Source: Aplysia californica (Eukaryota; Mollusca; Gastropoda; Aplysiida; Aplysiidae). Taken from it: a stretch of DNA of 64,000 bases. A program made the translations under genes and the position numbers. This document shows, piece by piece, positions 24,601 through 32,256 of this stretch (positions are counted from its first letter, which is position 1; every line of letters starts with the position of its first letter). The DNA lies in NCBI RefSeq assembly GCF_000002075.1, contig NW_004797272.1, forward strand, positions 1,726,084-1,790,083, written 5' to 3'. A model generated the notes under the pieces. The model saw only the letters and a program-made list of their open reading frames with translations, was not told the origin of the DNA and searched no databases.

Positions 24601-27600
24601 GGCTACAGATGTCGCTGGTGGGTTGATCTTGCTGATTTTAAACAAACTTTTTCCTCAGGCCATTTGACCCTATGTCATGTTGGGATATAGGGTATGGTGG
24701 GGAGAAATTGTGAGGAAAGAGTTACTTCCTAAACATGATTTTTTAAAGAAGAAAACGGAATGTACTAGAGATTCACTTTGTGAGAACGACCTGTTGCAGT
24801 TTGCTGAAATGAGGACGGGAAAACTAATTTGTGTGAAATTGTTCAGGGGGATGGGGAATTTTTAAATATTCAGTGTTCTTTAAACTGGCTAGTATGTTTT
24901 ATGAAAAAAGAATGAATTGTGGTTGCCTACATTTTGTTTTTCACTTGAAAAAAAAAAAGCTTTATGATTAATAGAAGAACAGGACATTTTTGGGTAGCTT
25001 AAAGGATCATATTAGTGTGCCTCTACTTACTGCTGAGTAATGAAAGTGCAAATGGTTAAAGCACATTTTCTTGTTGAATTACCTTAGTAACACTTGTTAC
25101 TAGCAAATAACCCACAGATTTCGAAATGTCGTGGACAGAAATTTGTTTTGGAAAGGTTTATGTGGCTTAATTTCTTGTTTTGTCATCTTTATTTTCTGAT
25201 TTTGATCTTTCTTGGCTTTTCTGGTATCCTTACTTTCTCTCAGCCCGTGGTCTGGATATTCCACACATAAAAACTGTTGTGAATTATGATGTGGCAAGGG
25301 ACATCGACACTCACACACACAGAGTTGGAAGAACTGGCCGCGCAGGTAATTAAAACTTATGTAGTGTTTTAGAGTGCTACTGTTGGCTTTTAACAGTCTA
25401 CCCCTGTAAAATACATTCCGTGTTTTAATTTTTTTTTTAAAGAAGTTTTAATAAGTGACGTTTCTTTTCAGTACACACTGTGGTATTTGTTAGTGTCCGT
25501 ATAGTGTCACTTGAATAAGGAACACTTTGTGAGCTTTAAAAGTAGGCAAAGATTACTTAGTACCTCGCGTGCAGTTTATGACTGACATTAGGCAGTGAAA
25601 ACCCCATGCACAGGTGCTAGAAAAATGCTGACAAGAAAAAAGAAAGAGAAAACTGCTAAATCTAGCGTGTTTTACCATGCCATTGTCAACTTTTGTTTCA
25701 AATTTGTAAATAAAAGTTTGTCCTAGTTCTACAGCATTAATTCATATTTGAGATCCACTAATTGGATTAAAATGACTTTATAACATCTTATGAGGGATGA
25801 AAATGGACAAGCGAATAGCAAAAAATTGATACTGTCGGGCAAGAGTGTAATTTGCATTGTAAAATGGCTTAAAATATGCGTGAAAATTTTATCTATAAAT
25901 GCTTGTTTCTTTTTTAAAATTTCATTAAGATATTTTGGTCAGATTTTTGCATCATTCTTTATTTGTAAAGCAAAATCTAAAAAAAAACCCAACCCTTGTC
26001 CTTTTAATTTACCACACTTTTGAATTTTTGGTTTGGACTAATTAACTAATAGTAATATACTCCTACTTTTTACTGTAATTTGACATTAGATTTTTAAAAA
26101 TTGACAATCAAGTTAACCGTAATATTATTCACAGGCACGAAGGGGCATGCCTACACACTGATCACAGAGAAAGACAAGGAGTTTGCTCCTCACCTAGTGC
26201 GGAATCTGGAGGGAGCTAACCAACATGTGCCTCCGTCTCTGCTGGATCTGGCCCAAAAAGTGAGTCAGTTTGGTTTGTCTCTGCAAAATTTTTTCAATGC
26301 TGAAATGATTATCCTCACTAAATGAGAAACATTTTGGTAATTCCAGATATATATTATTATGGTGTACACGCACCTGACAGACTAGAATATTGGCATTATG
26401 TTGCAGCTGAGTTTGTTATTCCTTCTTGTCTTGTAAGTAAGGTGCCCAAGTCACAAGAAGAGACTTTAAGACCAGACAATATTGTTTGTCTACTCTCGTA
26501 ACCTGTCAAGTTGTCCTGGTTTTGAGAAGAATAGGGCTAATGTGGGGCAAGCATGTCATAAGAGGTGACTGAATGACCAAAATGGAGACAACCGACCCTC
26601 TGGGTTGGGGGCTTGGACGGAGGGCTAGCAACCCTACCCCTTGAAACAAATCTGTCACTACAGAAGCGTCAAGTAAAAGAAACAACCAGTCACTAATCTT
26701 GGAAGAAGGCAGTGCCCCTAGTGGAGATAATATATACAAAAACTTAGATGGAACCCACAGGTGTAAAGAAGGAGAGGAAAGCTGAATCCTCTTGAGAGCG
26801 AGATCAGGAGGCAGATCTCAGGCATATGACAGAAGGTGGAGAAGATTGCCCTGAGCAGAGACAGGTGGAGAGCTCTTCTTTGTGGCCTTGTACCCAATAC
26901 CAAGGTGAAAGAGGCACGCACTCCTGTCTTTCTCTCATCTTGTGGATGTTCCACTACAAAACTTTGACCATAGCCTGATTGTCTTTGTCTGGGGAAGTTT
27001 GTGTACCATGTGTCGGCAATACTATTGAAAGACTTGCAAATGGGGAACTGGAGTGTGTCAGTAGATACTCAATTCGTGAGTAATTTTTGTACTCTGTCAC
27101 TTATTTATAAATATAGCATTTCATCAGTTATGTGCTCTGTTTCTTCTCTTGTTGCAGTGTCCTTGGTTCAAGAAGAACAGATATAAGAGTGGCAAAGGCA
27201 AGTCCATTGCTGGACGGGGTCTGGGTTTCAAGGAGAGACCTGGTTTGGGTGCTGAAACGGTAAGGTTTTGCTTGTGAGAAATACAGTAAAAACATATAGT
27301 CCAATACTTTTTTCTGATGACAAAGTTGTTGTTTTTTGTTGCGATGTGTCATAAGGTATTTTATTTGATGATTTACTAATTACTGTTTTTAGGGGTCTGT
27401 TTACGGAGGGTCAGTTTGTTTTTAATGCCATCAACACCAATTGTGTGGTTGAGACTGTTTTAGGCAAAAAGTACCTGCTTTGTGGGTTCTTTACTACCTT
27501 TATAGAGATACACTGTACAGCAAAGACTAAATTGAAAACATTAGAGATGAGTCAGTTTTCCTGCTAGCTATGTGTACCCTCTGTTCAAATTGTCTGTGTG

Positions 27601-29680
27601 AGAGCGAATGGTTGGAGGGTGTCATGGTAGGTCCTTCTTCTTTTCTTTCCCTTTGTGGTTTCTGTCTGTCTGTATTGAATTTTCCCTGTGCTAAATGACT
27701 GTTATCATGTTGATTTGCTTCTCTTTACTCAAACTAAACTATTGTGAGAGTAGCCTGCTTTCTCTGCTACAGAAACAGGCTTGCACAGCCCCCGCCCCCT
27801 CAAAACATCAGCATCCTATGCTAGAATACTAAACAAATAAATAATGCCACTGTGATGTCATTGACGGTAATGGGTATGATGGTTCTACAAGGATTCTCAT
27901 TTTTTTTACCAGCCTTATTTGGTCCAGAGATTTGCAAGTTTTGTCTTTTCAGTTCCCTTTGCCTGTTGTTTACATACAGTTCCCTGGCAGTGGTTCTGTG
28001 GTGTGATCATCTCTATTTTTTCCCACGTTCGTAGTACTACGAGCTTCCTTATAATTTGTTTTACTGGCATTTGTGGTGTAACAGTTAGGTGTTTCGCCAT
28101 CACATGCAGAAGACCCGAGTTCAGGAATTCAGTTCCCTTGAGGGGGAGAATTGTTATAGAGTATATCAGTCTTTCTGCTGAAAGAGTTGGCCCATGACAG
28201 GCAGGGTTGAAGTTCTACTCCTATATGATTTCAGTTGTGTTGATGGTGTAATAAAACACCTTACTTTTGAAAAAGAAAGTTTCTATTTATTCTTTGTTTC
28301 TACAGAGCACTCGTGTACAAGACAGTATGAGCCTGAGCAGTTTCAAAGCAGCCCCGAAATCATCAGCTTTCCAGTCAGACAGACTTTCAGCAATGAAAAC
28401 TGCTTTTCATGTAAGTTGTTTTTGGGATGCTGATTCTTGTGGGATTTTTTTTTTGATCAGGTCAGTATGGTATGGGATTTACTGCAGCCATTATGATTTG
28501 TAAGATTCTGGACCGTGGTGTTATAAATTGGTTTGAAACCCCTGTTCTGAGCCTTAGTTGTCATGTGAGTTTACACAGCTCTGAGCCCTTCTCAGCTGCA
28601 AACTTCTCAGCACAGTTGTTGACATCACTTTTTATCTGGAAATGGGTCCAAGTTTTGCGCAGAAGCATTGAGTTTCCTCTCATGGTAGCATCCTCGGCTC
28701 AATGCTTGTTCTTCTGAGGCTTTCATAGTTTTGACATTGTACCAGAATCACTCTGATGAAACTGGTGGTATTGTAATTAATTATTTTTCACATTTGGACA
28801 CAATTTTCATCTTTGGTTGAAACACTGCTGACTGTTGTTAATTGTCAGTCTCCATGTCTCAGTATGATGCTATCTGGCTTTAGCAGCAATTGTTCCAATG
28901 GGAATAGTTTCCAGAGTGGGAGCAATATGTTAAAAGAGACATACTGATGGCCTTAGGCACAGGCCATCAAACCCTGGTTTTTCATGTGATGCCTTCATGA
29001 TTTAATTGGTGATGAAGCATCATTTTACACCATTTCTATTTGTCCCCCAACCCTCAGACCGATAATGTTGAACAGTCATGTGGTCGAGGGATCCCTGATC
29101 CGTTGCCAGTTTTGAGAAAATCAAATTTTTTTTTTTTCTTTTCTTGCAAAAGGTATACCTTCTGACTTTATGCCCAAGGCCATCAATATGATCGTCAGCC
29201 ACAACACAATGCCTAAGACAAACTTTGTGATTTTGAGAAAACTTAAACACATTGTTTACCTGTGTCAATTTTATGACTTGAGCAGAAGTGAATATTTAGT
29301 AAACGAAAGAAAAACCCAACTATCTTGAATACAAAACAAGTAATAGGCATTTTGGCAGTATCTGTACCTAGAGACATGGAAAGATGACTAAAACAATAAT
29401 GTAATGATCATGATGATATAACGATGTTCTTGTAGTCTCTGATGTTTCTCCCTCTTGCCCCCTCCCTCCTCAGACCCAGTTCCGGTCCAGCTTTGTGTCA
29501 GCCGTGGAGCAGGACAAGTCTGCCAGTGAGGAGAACTACGCGGCGGCGGGCGGCACCTCCCAGCTCAACGCCTCCCTCCAACCCCAGATGGTCCAGCCCT
29601 CAGGGGTGGGCGGGGCCTCACGAGTGGGGCTGGGCAGTGAGGGGCCAGCCAAGAAGAAAAAGCGGAGTCGATGGGACTGA
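6898..29680 (+). CDS. DDX42: ATP-dependent RNA helicase DDX42 (SF3b125), 20 coding exons
   Basis: Joined exons: 6898-7070, 8037-8169, 9546-9604, 10054-10201, 10593-10733, 12761-12880, 13260-13367, 15365-15433, 16876-17004, 19098-19197, 19500-19547, 20133-20230, 20996-21089, 22915-22995, 24516-24617, 25244-25345, 26135-26259, 27158-27259, 28306-28410, 29474-29680. All introns are GT-AG and phases agree, giving about 747 residues. Order: Gly/Tyr-rich N-terminus, acidic linker, the DDX42-typical NPTAG and [14 protein letters not shown] blocks, Q motif (Q about 256), AKTGSGKT (273-280), APTREL, TPGR, DEAD (383-386), SAT (414-416), [12 protein letters not shown] (560-567), RERPGLG-like stretch and basic KKKKRSRWD end. 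The family is a DEAD-box ATPase that works with SF3B1/U2 snRNP in the nucleus. Human DDX42 is about 938 residues; the difference is mainly the missing Gly/His/Arg-rich C-terminal region. The ATG at 6898 is two bases past the acceptor triplet AAC, so either a 5'UTR exon or a short coding exon lies upstream. Confidence 0.95.
7296..7690. mobile_element. ~400-bp TIR element (family T1), copy 1
   Basis: Left end GTGAAATCAAGCACTTGTCA, right end TTGATGAGCACCTGATTCCAC. These are inverted versions of each other and match the ends of the copies at 14139, 43558 and 51842. Non-coding interior; shares TTTGGCAGCCATTTTCTC with the copy at 43558. Confidence 0.55.
7691..8036. other. DDX42: Intron sequence, nothing recognised
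   Basis: Ordinary AT-rich intron ending in the acceptor at 8036. Confidence 0.6.
8037..8169 (+). CDS. DDX42: DDX42 exon, acidic linker
   Basis: Encodes [12 protein letters not shown] and [13 protein letters not shown], matching the human ...YFEDEEED... and DPLEAFMAEVE blocks. Donor GTAACA. Confidence 0.92.
8315..8770. mobile_element. DNA-transposon fragment starting CAGTCAAACCTGCTG
   Basis: Starts TACAGTCAAACCTGCTGTAA, like the element at 11035. Its interior (ACAAGTTTTGTTCCTCC, GTGGGGTTCAGATGGTCAGG) matches the reverse complement of about 11880-12060, so it is a truncated copy with an inverted segment order. No transposase. Confidence 0.45.
8771..9545. other. DDX42: Intron sequence, nothing recognised
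   Basis: AT-rich, no repeats or ORFs of note. Confidence 0.6.
9546..9604 (+). CDS. DDX42: DDX42 small exon (59 nt)
   Basis: Encodes [20 protein letters not shown] with its last codon completed in the next exon; charged helix between the acidic linker and the RDDI block. Acceptor TTTTCAG, donor GTAAGT. Confidence 0.88.
10054..10201 (+). CDS. DDX42: DDX42 exon with NPTAG block
   Basis: Encodes [28 protein letters not shown] and the acidic YDCDGNPI stretch, closely matching human GIRDDIEEEDDQEAYFRYM...NPTAG...YDSDGNPI. Diagnostic for DDX42. Confidence 0.95.
10593..10733 (+). CDS. DDX42: DDX42 exon, [14 protein letters not shown] block
   Basis: Encodes [20 protein letters not shown] and NFYTPHEEI...LRLKLGIK, matching human [22 protein letters not shown]. 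Donor GTAAAT. Confidence 0.95.
10779..11033 (-). mobile_element. tRNA-derived SINE (ATT-tailed), minus strand
   Basis: On the minus strand it starts with a tRNA-like head (TCGGTGGCCTTGTGGTTAGG, about 11030-11010), passes a degenerate B-box region near 10985, and ends with CGCTATATAAATGCA-type sequence and an (ATT)n tail (plus strand AATAATAATAACAATTGCA at 10781). Same family as 11204-11556. Confidence 0.65.
11204..11556 (-). mobile_element. tRNA-derived SINE, full-length copy, minus strand
   Basis: The head on the minus strand reads GTCGGTGGCCTAGTGGTTAG (A box) and GGTTCGAATCCCGTCAGG (B box; plus strand GGGATTCGAACC at 11493). The middle contains CACCTGGGTG and GGGTACCC, and the 3' end has GCGCTATATAAATGCA-like sequence plus an (ATT)n tail at 11204-11224. 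Inserted in the DNA transposon 11035-12400. Confidence 0.75.
12146..12375 (+). repeat. Three exact 70-bp tandem units plus partial fourth
   Basis: Units start at 12146, 12216 and 12286, each GACAGGTTTCCGTTTTATAC ... GGGGAGATCCCGCGAA. They appear identical, and a 20-bp fourth start follows at 12356. Identical units indicate a recent expansion or an assembly effect. Confidence 0.85.
12761..12880 (+). CDS. DDX42: DDX42 exon, Q motif
   Basis: Encodes [20 protein letters not shown] and [10 protein letters not shown]. The upstream aromatic Phe and PTPIQ glutamine (about residue 256) form the DEAD-box Q motif that reads adenine. Confidence 0.96.
13260..13367 (+). CDS. DDX42: DDX42 exon, motif I (Walker A)
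   Basis: Encodes [20 protein letters not shown] then [24 protein letters not shown] binds the ATP phosphates. Acceptor TGTTTTAG, donor GTGAGG. Confidence 0.97.
13409..13628. mobile_element. 220-bp MITE with TA target duplication
   Basis: Left end after TA: CAGTAGTCTCTGCCTAAGGT. The reverse complement of the right end before TA: CTGTAGTCTATGCCTTAGAT. TIRs plus TA flanks fit a Tc1/mariner/pogo-type MITE. No ORF. Confidence 0.65.
13650..14035 (+). mobile_element. SINE-like repeat (GTTGCGAGCGCC-type 3' end), copy 1
   Basis: Direct diverged copy of 15482-15860; shares ACAGGGAACTGCTGCTTTTT, GAAGCTAGAGAGGTGAGCAG and the 3' end GCTCATATAACCATATGCAG. The 3' end belongs to the family also seen at 20698, 31566, 41755, 48265 and 55390. 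Confidence 0.6.
14139..14532. mobile_element. TIR element family T1, copy 2
   Basis: Left TTGGAATCAGGCACTCGTCA, right TTGACGTACACCTGATTTCA; inverted ends and about 394 bp, matching copies at 7296, 43558 and 51842. Shares GAGAGTCCTAACTTTGGAAA-type interior with 51842. Confidence 0.6.
14533..15364. other. DDX42: Intron sequence, nothing recognised
   Basis: AT-rich intron up to the acceptor at 15364; short frames only. Confidence 0.5.
15365..15433 (+). CDS. DDX42: DDX42 exon, motif Ia
   Basis: 69-nt exon encoding [20 protein letters not shown] then SQQ. PTREL is motif Ia (RNA contact). Acceptor TTTAAACAG, donor GTAAAG. Confidence 0.96.
15482..15860 (+). mobile_element. SINE-like repeat, copy 2, with GTTGCGAGCGCC end
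   Basis: Begins about 50 bp after the motif Ia exon. Ends CATATGCAGTTGCGAGCGCC and ATAAAACCTCTACTAAAAC, the best preserved version of this 3' end in the intron. Closely related to the copy at 13650. Confidence 0.6.
15862..16566. mobile_element. Possible TIR element with GGGGGGCA ends
   Basis: Left TTATTAAGGGGGGCACTCCG; the reverse complement of the right end reads CATTAAGAGGAGGGGGGGCA. AT-rich interior with no ORF that resembles a protein. The G-rich ends could be coincidental. Confidence 0.35.
16876..17004 (+). CDS. DDX42: DDX42 exon, GG motif and start of motif Ib
   Basis: Encodes [28 protein letters not shown] and ends in ATP, with the TPGR motif completed by the next exon. YGGGSMWEQ is typical of DDX42/DDX46-type helicases. 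Confidence 0.96.
17031..17205 (+). mobile_element. Fragment of CAGTCAAACCTGT DNA element
   Basis: Begins TACAGTCAAACTTGTTCTAA and aligns with the start of 37853-38045 (AATGACC...CAAAATGTCTCTAATGA pattern). No TIR partner seen. Confidence 0.4.
17288..17908. mobile_element. TIR element (family T2), copy 1
   Basis: Left ATGTGTGTGTGCCTTAAGAA, with AGGTACAAAAAG following; the reverse complement of the right end reads CATGTGTGTGTGCCTAAAGA. About 620 bp, non-coding. Related copy at 21816-22648. Confidence 0.55.
17970..18295 (+). mobile_element. tRNA-derived SINE, plus strand
   Basis: Degenerate tRNA head (TAGTTAGGCTACATGACTCT) followed by CATTTCACCCAGGTGTGAAT, GGGTACCCAG and a 3' end TGTTGAGTGGGAATTTGTGC. 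The same landmarks in the same order occur in the 11204-11556 SINE and the 60265 fragment. Confidence 0.6.
18302..18800 (+). mobile_element. Mariner-type transposon remnant
   Basis: Starts GAGGTGATTCAAAATGAATT, resembling the CAGGGTGATCCCAAAAAAAC terminus of the mariner-type element at 32257, and contains the C-terminal part of a transposase. Internally deleted; right terminus not identified. Confidence 0.55.
18551..18778 (+). pseudogene. Mariner/Tc1-type transposase, C-terminal remnant
   Basis: In one frame the sequence reads [19 protein letters not shown], then [17 protein letters not shown] and, shifted after a frame change near the poly-T at 18713-18722, GSHIEHL and a stop at 18778. This matches the end of DDE-type mariner transposases (...DFFLWGYLKD...R...HIEHL). 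It carries an internal stop and a frameshift. Confidence 0.6.
19098..19197 (+). CDS. DDX42: DDX42 exon, motif II (DEAD)
   Basis: Encodes [37 protein letters not shown] (residues 383-386) binds Mg-ATP. Donor GTATGT, phase 1. Confidence 0.97.
19285..19375 (+). mobile_element. SINE head fragment
   Basis: GATAGCTTAGTAGTTAGATT resembles the tRNA head of the 17970 SINE, followed by a B-box-like GGGGTTTGAGCC. About 90 bp only. Confidence 0.35.
19500..19547 (+). CDS. DDX42: DDX42 microexon (48 nt)
   Basis: Encodes [15 protein letters not shown]; split codons at both ends (Glu before, Thr after). Human: YQVRSIASHVRPDRQ. Donor GTGAGT. Confidence 0.95.
20133..20230 (+). CDS. DDX42: DDX42 exon, motif III (SAT)
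   Basis: Encodes [35 protein letters not shown] (414-416) couples ATP hydrolysis to unwinding. Confidence 0.97.
20698..20880 (+). mobile_element. SINE 3' part with GTTGCGAGCGCCGTAAAACC end
   Basis: Contains CCTATCAAACATCTGTCGTC, GTTACTCTCTTGTAACACCT and the end TGCAGTTGCGAGCGCCGTAA. The reverse complement of the same blocks is found at 31566-31745 and 55390-55560. Confidence 0.7.
20996..21089 (+). CDS. DDX42: DDX42 exon, interdomain
   Basis: Encodes [31 protein letters not shown], matching human ANEDVTQIVEILHSGPSKWNW. Start of RecA-like domain 2. Confidence 0.96.
21172..21194. repeat. Poly-G tract
   Basis: About 22 G in a row; another run of about 12 is at 20269-20280. Confidence 0.85.
21405..21600. 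repeat. (CT)n microsatellite
   Basis: About 190 bp of CT with a less regular centre. Flanked by GGCCCGTGGTGAT (21363) and ATCACGGGCCGT (21607), which can pair. It generates false Ser/Leu and Arg/Glu frames. Confidence 0.9.
21816..22648. mobile_element. TIR element family T2, copy 2
   Basis: Left ATATGTGTGTGTGCTTTGTG with AAAGGTACCA; the reverse complement of the right end reads ATATGTGAGCATGCCTGGTG with AAAGGTACCA. Non-coding, about 830 bp; the ends match family T2 at 17288. Confidence 0.55.
22915..22995 (+). CDS. DDX42: DDX42 exon, motif IV
   Basis: Encodes [26 protein letters not shown]; begins inside a Glu codon and ends phase 1. Human: GSVLLFVTKKANAEELANNL. Confidence 0.95.
23185..23238 (+). 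repeat. 27-bp tandem duplication
   Basis: GTCTAACAATGCCAATTGGG CTTCCAC occurs twice head to tail. Confidence 0.8.
23239..24515. other. DDX42: Intron sequence, nothing recognised
   Basis: A locally CpG-containing stretch (23550-23780) interrupts AT-rich intron; no coding or repeat signature that I can name. Confidence 0.4.
24516..24617 (+). CDS. DDX42: DDX42 exon, GLLHGDM and motif V start
   Basis: Encodes [39 protein letters not shown] and VATDVA are helicase C motifs IVa/V. Confidence 0.97.
24618..25243. other. DDX42: Intron sequence, nothing recognised
   Basis: AT-rich; acceptor TTTCTCTCAG ends at 25243. Confidence 0.6.
25244..25345 (+). CDS. DDX42: DDX42 exon, motifs V and VI
   Basis: Encodes [41 protein letters not shown] (560-567) holds the arginine finger. 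Confidence 0.98.
25346..26134. other. DDX42: Intron sequence, nothing recognised
   Basis: AT-rich; no repeat family recognised. Confidence 0.5.
26135..26259 (+). CDS. DDX42: DDX42 exon, end of helicase domain
   Basis: Encodes [33 protein letters not shown] and [19 protein letters not shown] is identical in human DDX42. Confidence 0.97.
26440..26955 (+). mobile_element. Non-LTR retrotransposon (LINE) fragment
   Basis: Near the 3' end one frame reads [17 protein letters not shown] (about 26851-26902), preceded by a damaged QKVEKI stretch. D-R-(D)-RWR-A-L-x-x-G-L is a motif at the very C-terminus of many invertebrate endonuclease/RT ORFs. The upstream part (26520-26650) has no RT domain, so most of the ORF is missing. 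It contains an in-frame stop before the motif. Confidence 0.45.
27158..27259 (+). CDS. DDX42: DDX42 exon, post-helicase basic region
   Basis: Encodes [20 protein letters not shown] then [14 protein letters not shown]. Human: NAWFRKSRFKGGKGKK...GGLGYRERPGLGSEN. Confidence 0.95.
27260..28069. other. DDX42: Intron sequence, nothing recognised
   Basis: No repeat or ORF of note. Confidence 0.5.
28070..28300 (+). mobile_element. tRNA-derived SINE remnant
   Basis: Head GTGGTGTAACAGTTAGGTGT, then GACCCGAGTTCAGGAATTC as a degenerate B box, followed by unrecognised body sequence that runs into the next exon's polypyrimidine tract. Confidence 0.4.
28306..28410 (+). CDS. DDX42: DDX42 exon, C-terminal region
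   Basis: Encodes [20 protein letters not shown] then [12 protein letters not shown]. Human has GDRLTAMKAAFQSQYKSHF at this point; the reading continues in the next exon as [11 protein letters not shown]. Confidence 0.93.
28411..29473. other. DDX42: Last DDX42 intron, nothing recognised
   Basis: AT-rich; the acceptor CTCCTCAG ends at 29473. Confidence 0.5.
29474..29680 (+). CDS. DDX42: DDX42 terminal coding exon
   Basis: Encodes [20 protein letters not shown], a short Ala/Gly/Pro-rich stretch, and the basic end KKKKRSRWD before TGA at 29678. Much more GC-rich than the other exons. Human DDX42 ends KRKKSRWDS after a far longer Gly/His/Arg-rich tail. Confidence 0.95.
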   Translation, partial: TQFRSSFVSAVEQDKSASEENYAAAGGTSQLNASLQPQMVQPSGVGGASRVGLGSEGPAKKKKRSRWD

Positions 29681-29757
29681 GGATGGATTTTTATTCTGCG
29701 AAAGTTGTTCATTTATATTTGGGTTTTTTTATTGCTCATGTTCCCCCCCCCCCCCCC

Positions 29758-29857
29758 NNNNNNNNNNNNNNNNNNNNNNNNNNNNNNNNNNNNNNNNNNN
29801 NNNNNNNNNNNNNNNNNNNNNNNNNNNNNNNNNNNNNNNNNNNNNNNNNNNNNNNNN
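29758..29857. other. Assembly gap (100 N)
   Basis: Exactly 100 N, preceded by 16 C. The DDX42 3'UTR is interrupted here, so its polyadenylation site cannot be assigned. Confidence 1.
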
Positions 29858-30178
29858 TGTCCTTCTTAGGACTGGACACATTTTAACACATGTTCAGTGG
29901 TGACCAAACACAAGGATCCACCCAACCATGAATACTCAAAGCCATTCCCTCTGTACACCTAACAGTATGGAGTTGAGAGACAATGGGGTTACCCAAATAA
30001 ACAAAATTTGTGGAGTTAACATATCCTGAAAGGTGAATGGGCTTTGCCAATGAACCAAATGTCATATGGAGTAATCATGAAAACATTGCAATCCATGATC
30101 CAGGTCAGTTTACAGAACAGGAAAATGGTACAGTCGTAGATGAAGATCTACTTTGAGAATGCAGACCATGAGATGAAG
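29858..30178 (-). mobile_element. Partial mariner-type element, 321 bp
   Basis: About 98% identical to 32637-32957, without indels. Minus-strand frame contains PIHLSGYVNSTNFVYLGNP, which resembles the HFHLSGYVN...(Y)W..(E)NP segment of mariner-type DDE transposases. The copy starts at the gap and stops abruptly at 30178. Confidence 0.6.
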
Positions 30179-31090
30179 CCAGCTTTTTAAAATCATTACT
30201 GCATGTCATCAATTTTTTTTCTTTCTAATTGCACATGGAGAGTCAGGTTGCTGAATTGTAGTTTATGATGGGTCTTTATGACAGTGGCCTGATTTCACCA
30301 GGAACGGATTAGGGTAACATGAACACAAGAGGGTAGTTGAAGAAGGAGAGTACCTGCAGATGTGTTTTGAACTTTGCACGGGTTTGCTATTGCCAAAGGT
30401 CAGCAATAGAAAACATGACACTTTTGTGCTCTGTTGATAATTTAAAAAAGAGAGAGTGAAGGAAGTAAATCTGATTTCCCTGTAACGTATAGCAACTAGG
30501 TCGAAAGACACTGTTCTTTTCTTTATCATAATGTAAAGGTCCCATGAATGTCTGTGGAAGATCAAGGCTAAAAACTTCAGTAATAAAATGTAAAGAGAGT
30601 GTAGAACATTTTTTTGTAATTGTCCTAACAGTTTTAACTGAGATGCAACTACAGACTTGCGGTTTAAAAGTAACCGTCTCAACAATATTAAAGAAAAGAT
30701 TAAAAAAGCATGAGACCTCAAAGCTATTGGATGCGATCTTATGCATTTACTATATTTTGCTTTAAACTTTAAAAGTTGGTCTTTTGTTTAGTAAGAGCAC
30801 ATATACTGCAAACAAGTCACTGTTGTCACAAAGAAACATTGCGGTCTTCTGACCCAGGGAGTCTCCCTAAATTGTAAAAGAATTAGATGATAGACTGGAA
30901 TGTAAACAGAATATGCAGTTTGATAAAACAGACAGCTCGCATAAGTCAAATCTGATATGTTTTATCGCTGGATGTAACCGGGGCTTGAGGGTGTTTTTTT
31001 CTCCTAAAAATACTTTACATTATAATGGATGTAGCTTGAAGTATTTCACAGAGTAGAGGTGTTATTATGGCAGTTGTCAGTTATTAATAC

Positions 31091-31092
<2 letters not shown>
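30179..31092. other. Intergenic, nothing recognised
   Basis: AT-rich; may include the rest of the DDX42 3'UTR, but no clear signal was chosen. Confidence 0.4.

Positions 31093-31166
<74 letters not shown>
31093..31166. repeat. (TA)n microsatellite
   Basis: About 70 bp of pure AT dinucleotides. Confidence 0.9.
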
Positions 31167-31169
<3 letters not shown>

Positions 31170-31419
31170 GCACTGTTTTCAACTTTTTGGTGGGAATTTT
31201 TCTTCTGTGCAGCTCATATTTCGTTCCTTGTCAGATGCATCATGTAGCAAAATTTATCCAGGGTCCTTGTTTTTTTGAATGGCAAAGCATCCAGCTGTTG
31301 TACAATAATTAAATGTATCTTTTGACATTCAAATCTTGTGTTCTTTCAGTACTAAAGAATATTATTGTTAATGATTGATTAAGTACAGTTGTGTATGTTA
31401 TACATGTTGAAAGGGCTGG

Positions 31420-31870
31420 GTTGGGGATAGGGTCTCGCTCACCGCTACACCGATGGCTAGGCATATGGGCAGTTTTAAGCGCTATCGGTGCACTTGCAGG
31501 CCACTTGGTCTGAATGCCAGACTCAAAGTCAAAGCTACATGTGTTTTTATTGTACCCAGCGCGTTTAGTTTTAGTACAGGTTTTACGGCGCTCGCAACTG
31601 CATAAGGTCATATGAGCGCCTGAAGATTAGAGGTGTTACAAGAGTGTTACAAACATAAAAAATAAGAAGGGGGAGATAAGGACGATAGATGTTTGATAGG
31701 AAAGAAGAAGAAAACCACACCAAAGCACCCGCCAACCACCCACCTGTGGAAGATAGAAAATTAGTGCCCCCCTTAAAAAAAGATATGAAGACGCTATGAA
31801 GACTTCTCTGAAAGATTGCTCCATTGATGTGAACCAGTGGGAACCCCTCTGATTTGATCAAACCCCAAAG
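31420..31870 (-). mobile_element. SINE cluster with GTTGCGAGCGCC end, minus strand
   Basis: The reverse complement of 31566-31745 matches 20698-20880 (TTACGGCGCTCGCAACTGCA at 31583, GATAGATGTTTGATAGGAAA at 31683). Flanking 31420-31565 and 31746-31870 look like further SINE body sequence (TTCTCTGAAAGATTGCTCCA). Confidence 0.55.
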
Positions 31871-32100
31871 TGGTGTGCAGCAAGTGGCAGCAAGGTTTTT
31901 AAGAAAAACATTTTTGAGGAGCTAGAGAAGCAAGGAAATTAAGACAGTCAAATCCTGACTTTGACACAACAGATCACAAGTATTCTGTTTGAAAAGTTCT
32001 CAAAGAGAATAGTGCTTGAAGGTCACAAGCGAAGTCTCTTTTTGCGTTTCAATATATAACGATTTTCCTCAAAGCATTTTTTACCAGGGTCTGCAGTGTA
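31871..32100. other. Intergenic, nothing recognised
   Basis: Short featureless stretch before the nested transposon block. Confidence 0.4.
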
Positions 32101-32256
32101 CAATTGAACTTGGATTCAAAGAAGTTGTCAGGCTCGACCTTCAATTTCGTTAAATCCGAGTGTTCATTATAGTAAACATAAGGTTTTTTTGTGTAGATAA
32201 TTACAGGCGCTGGGCAAGTAATGTATAATGGATTCGACTTCCACAAATCAAAATTA

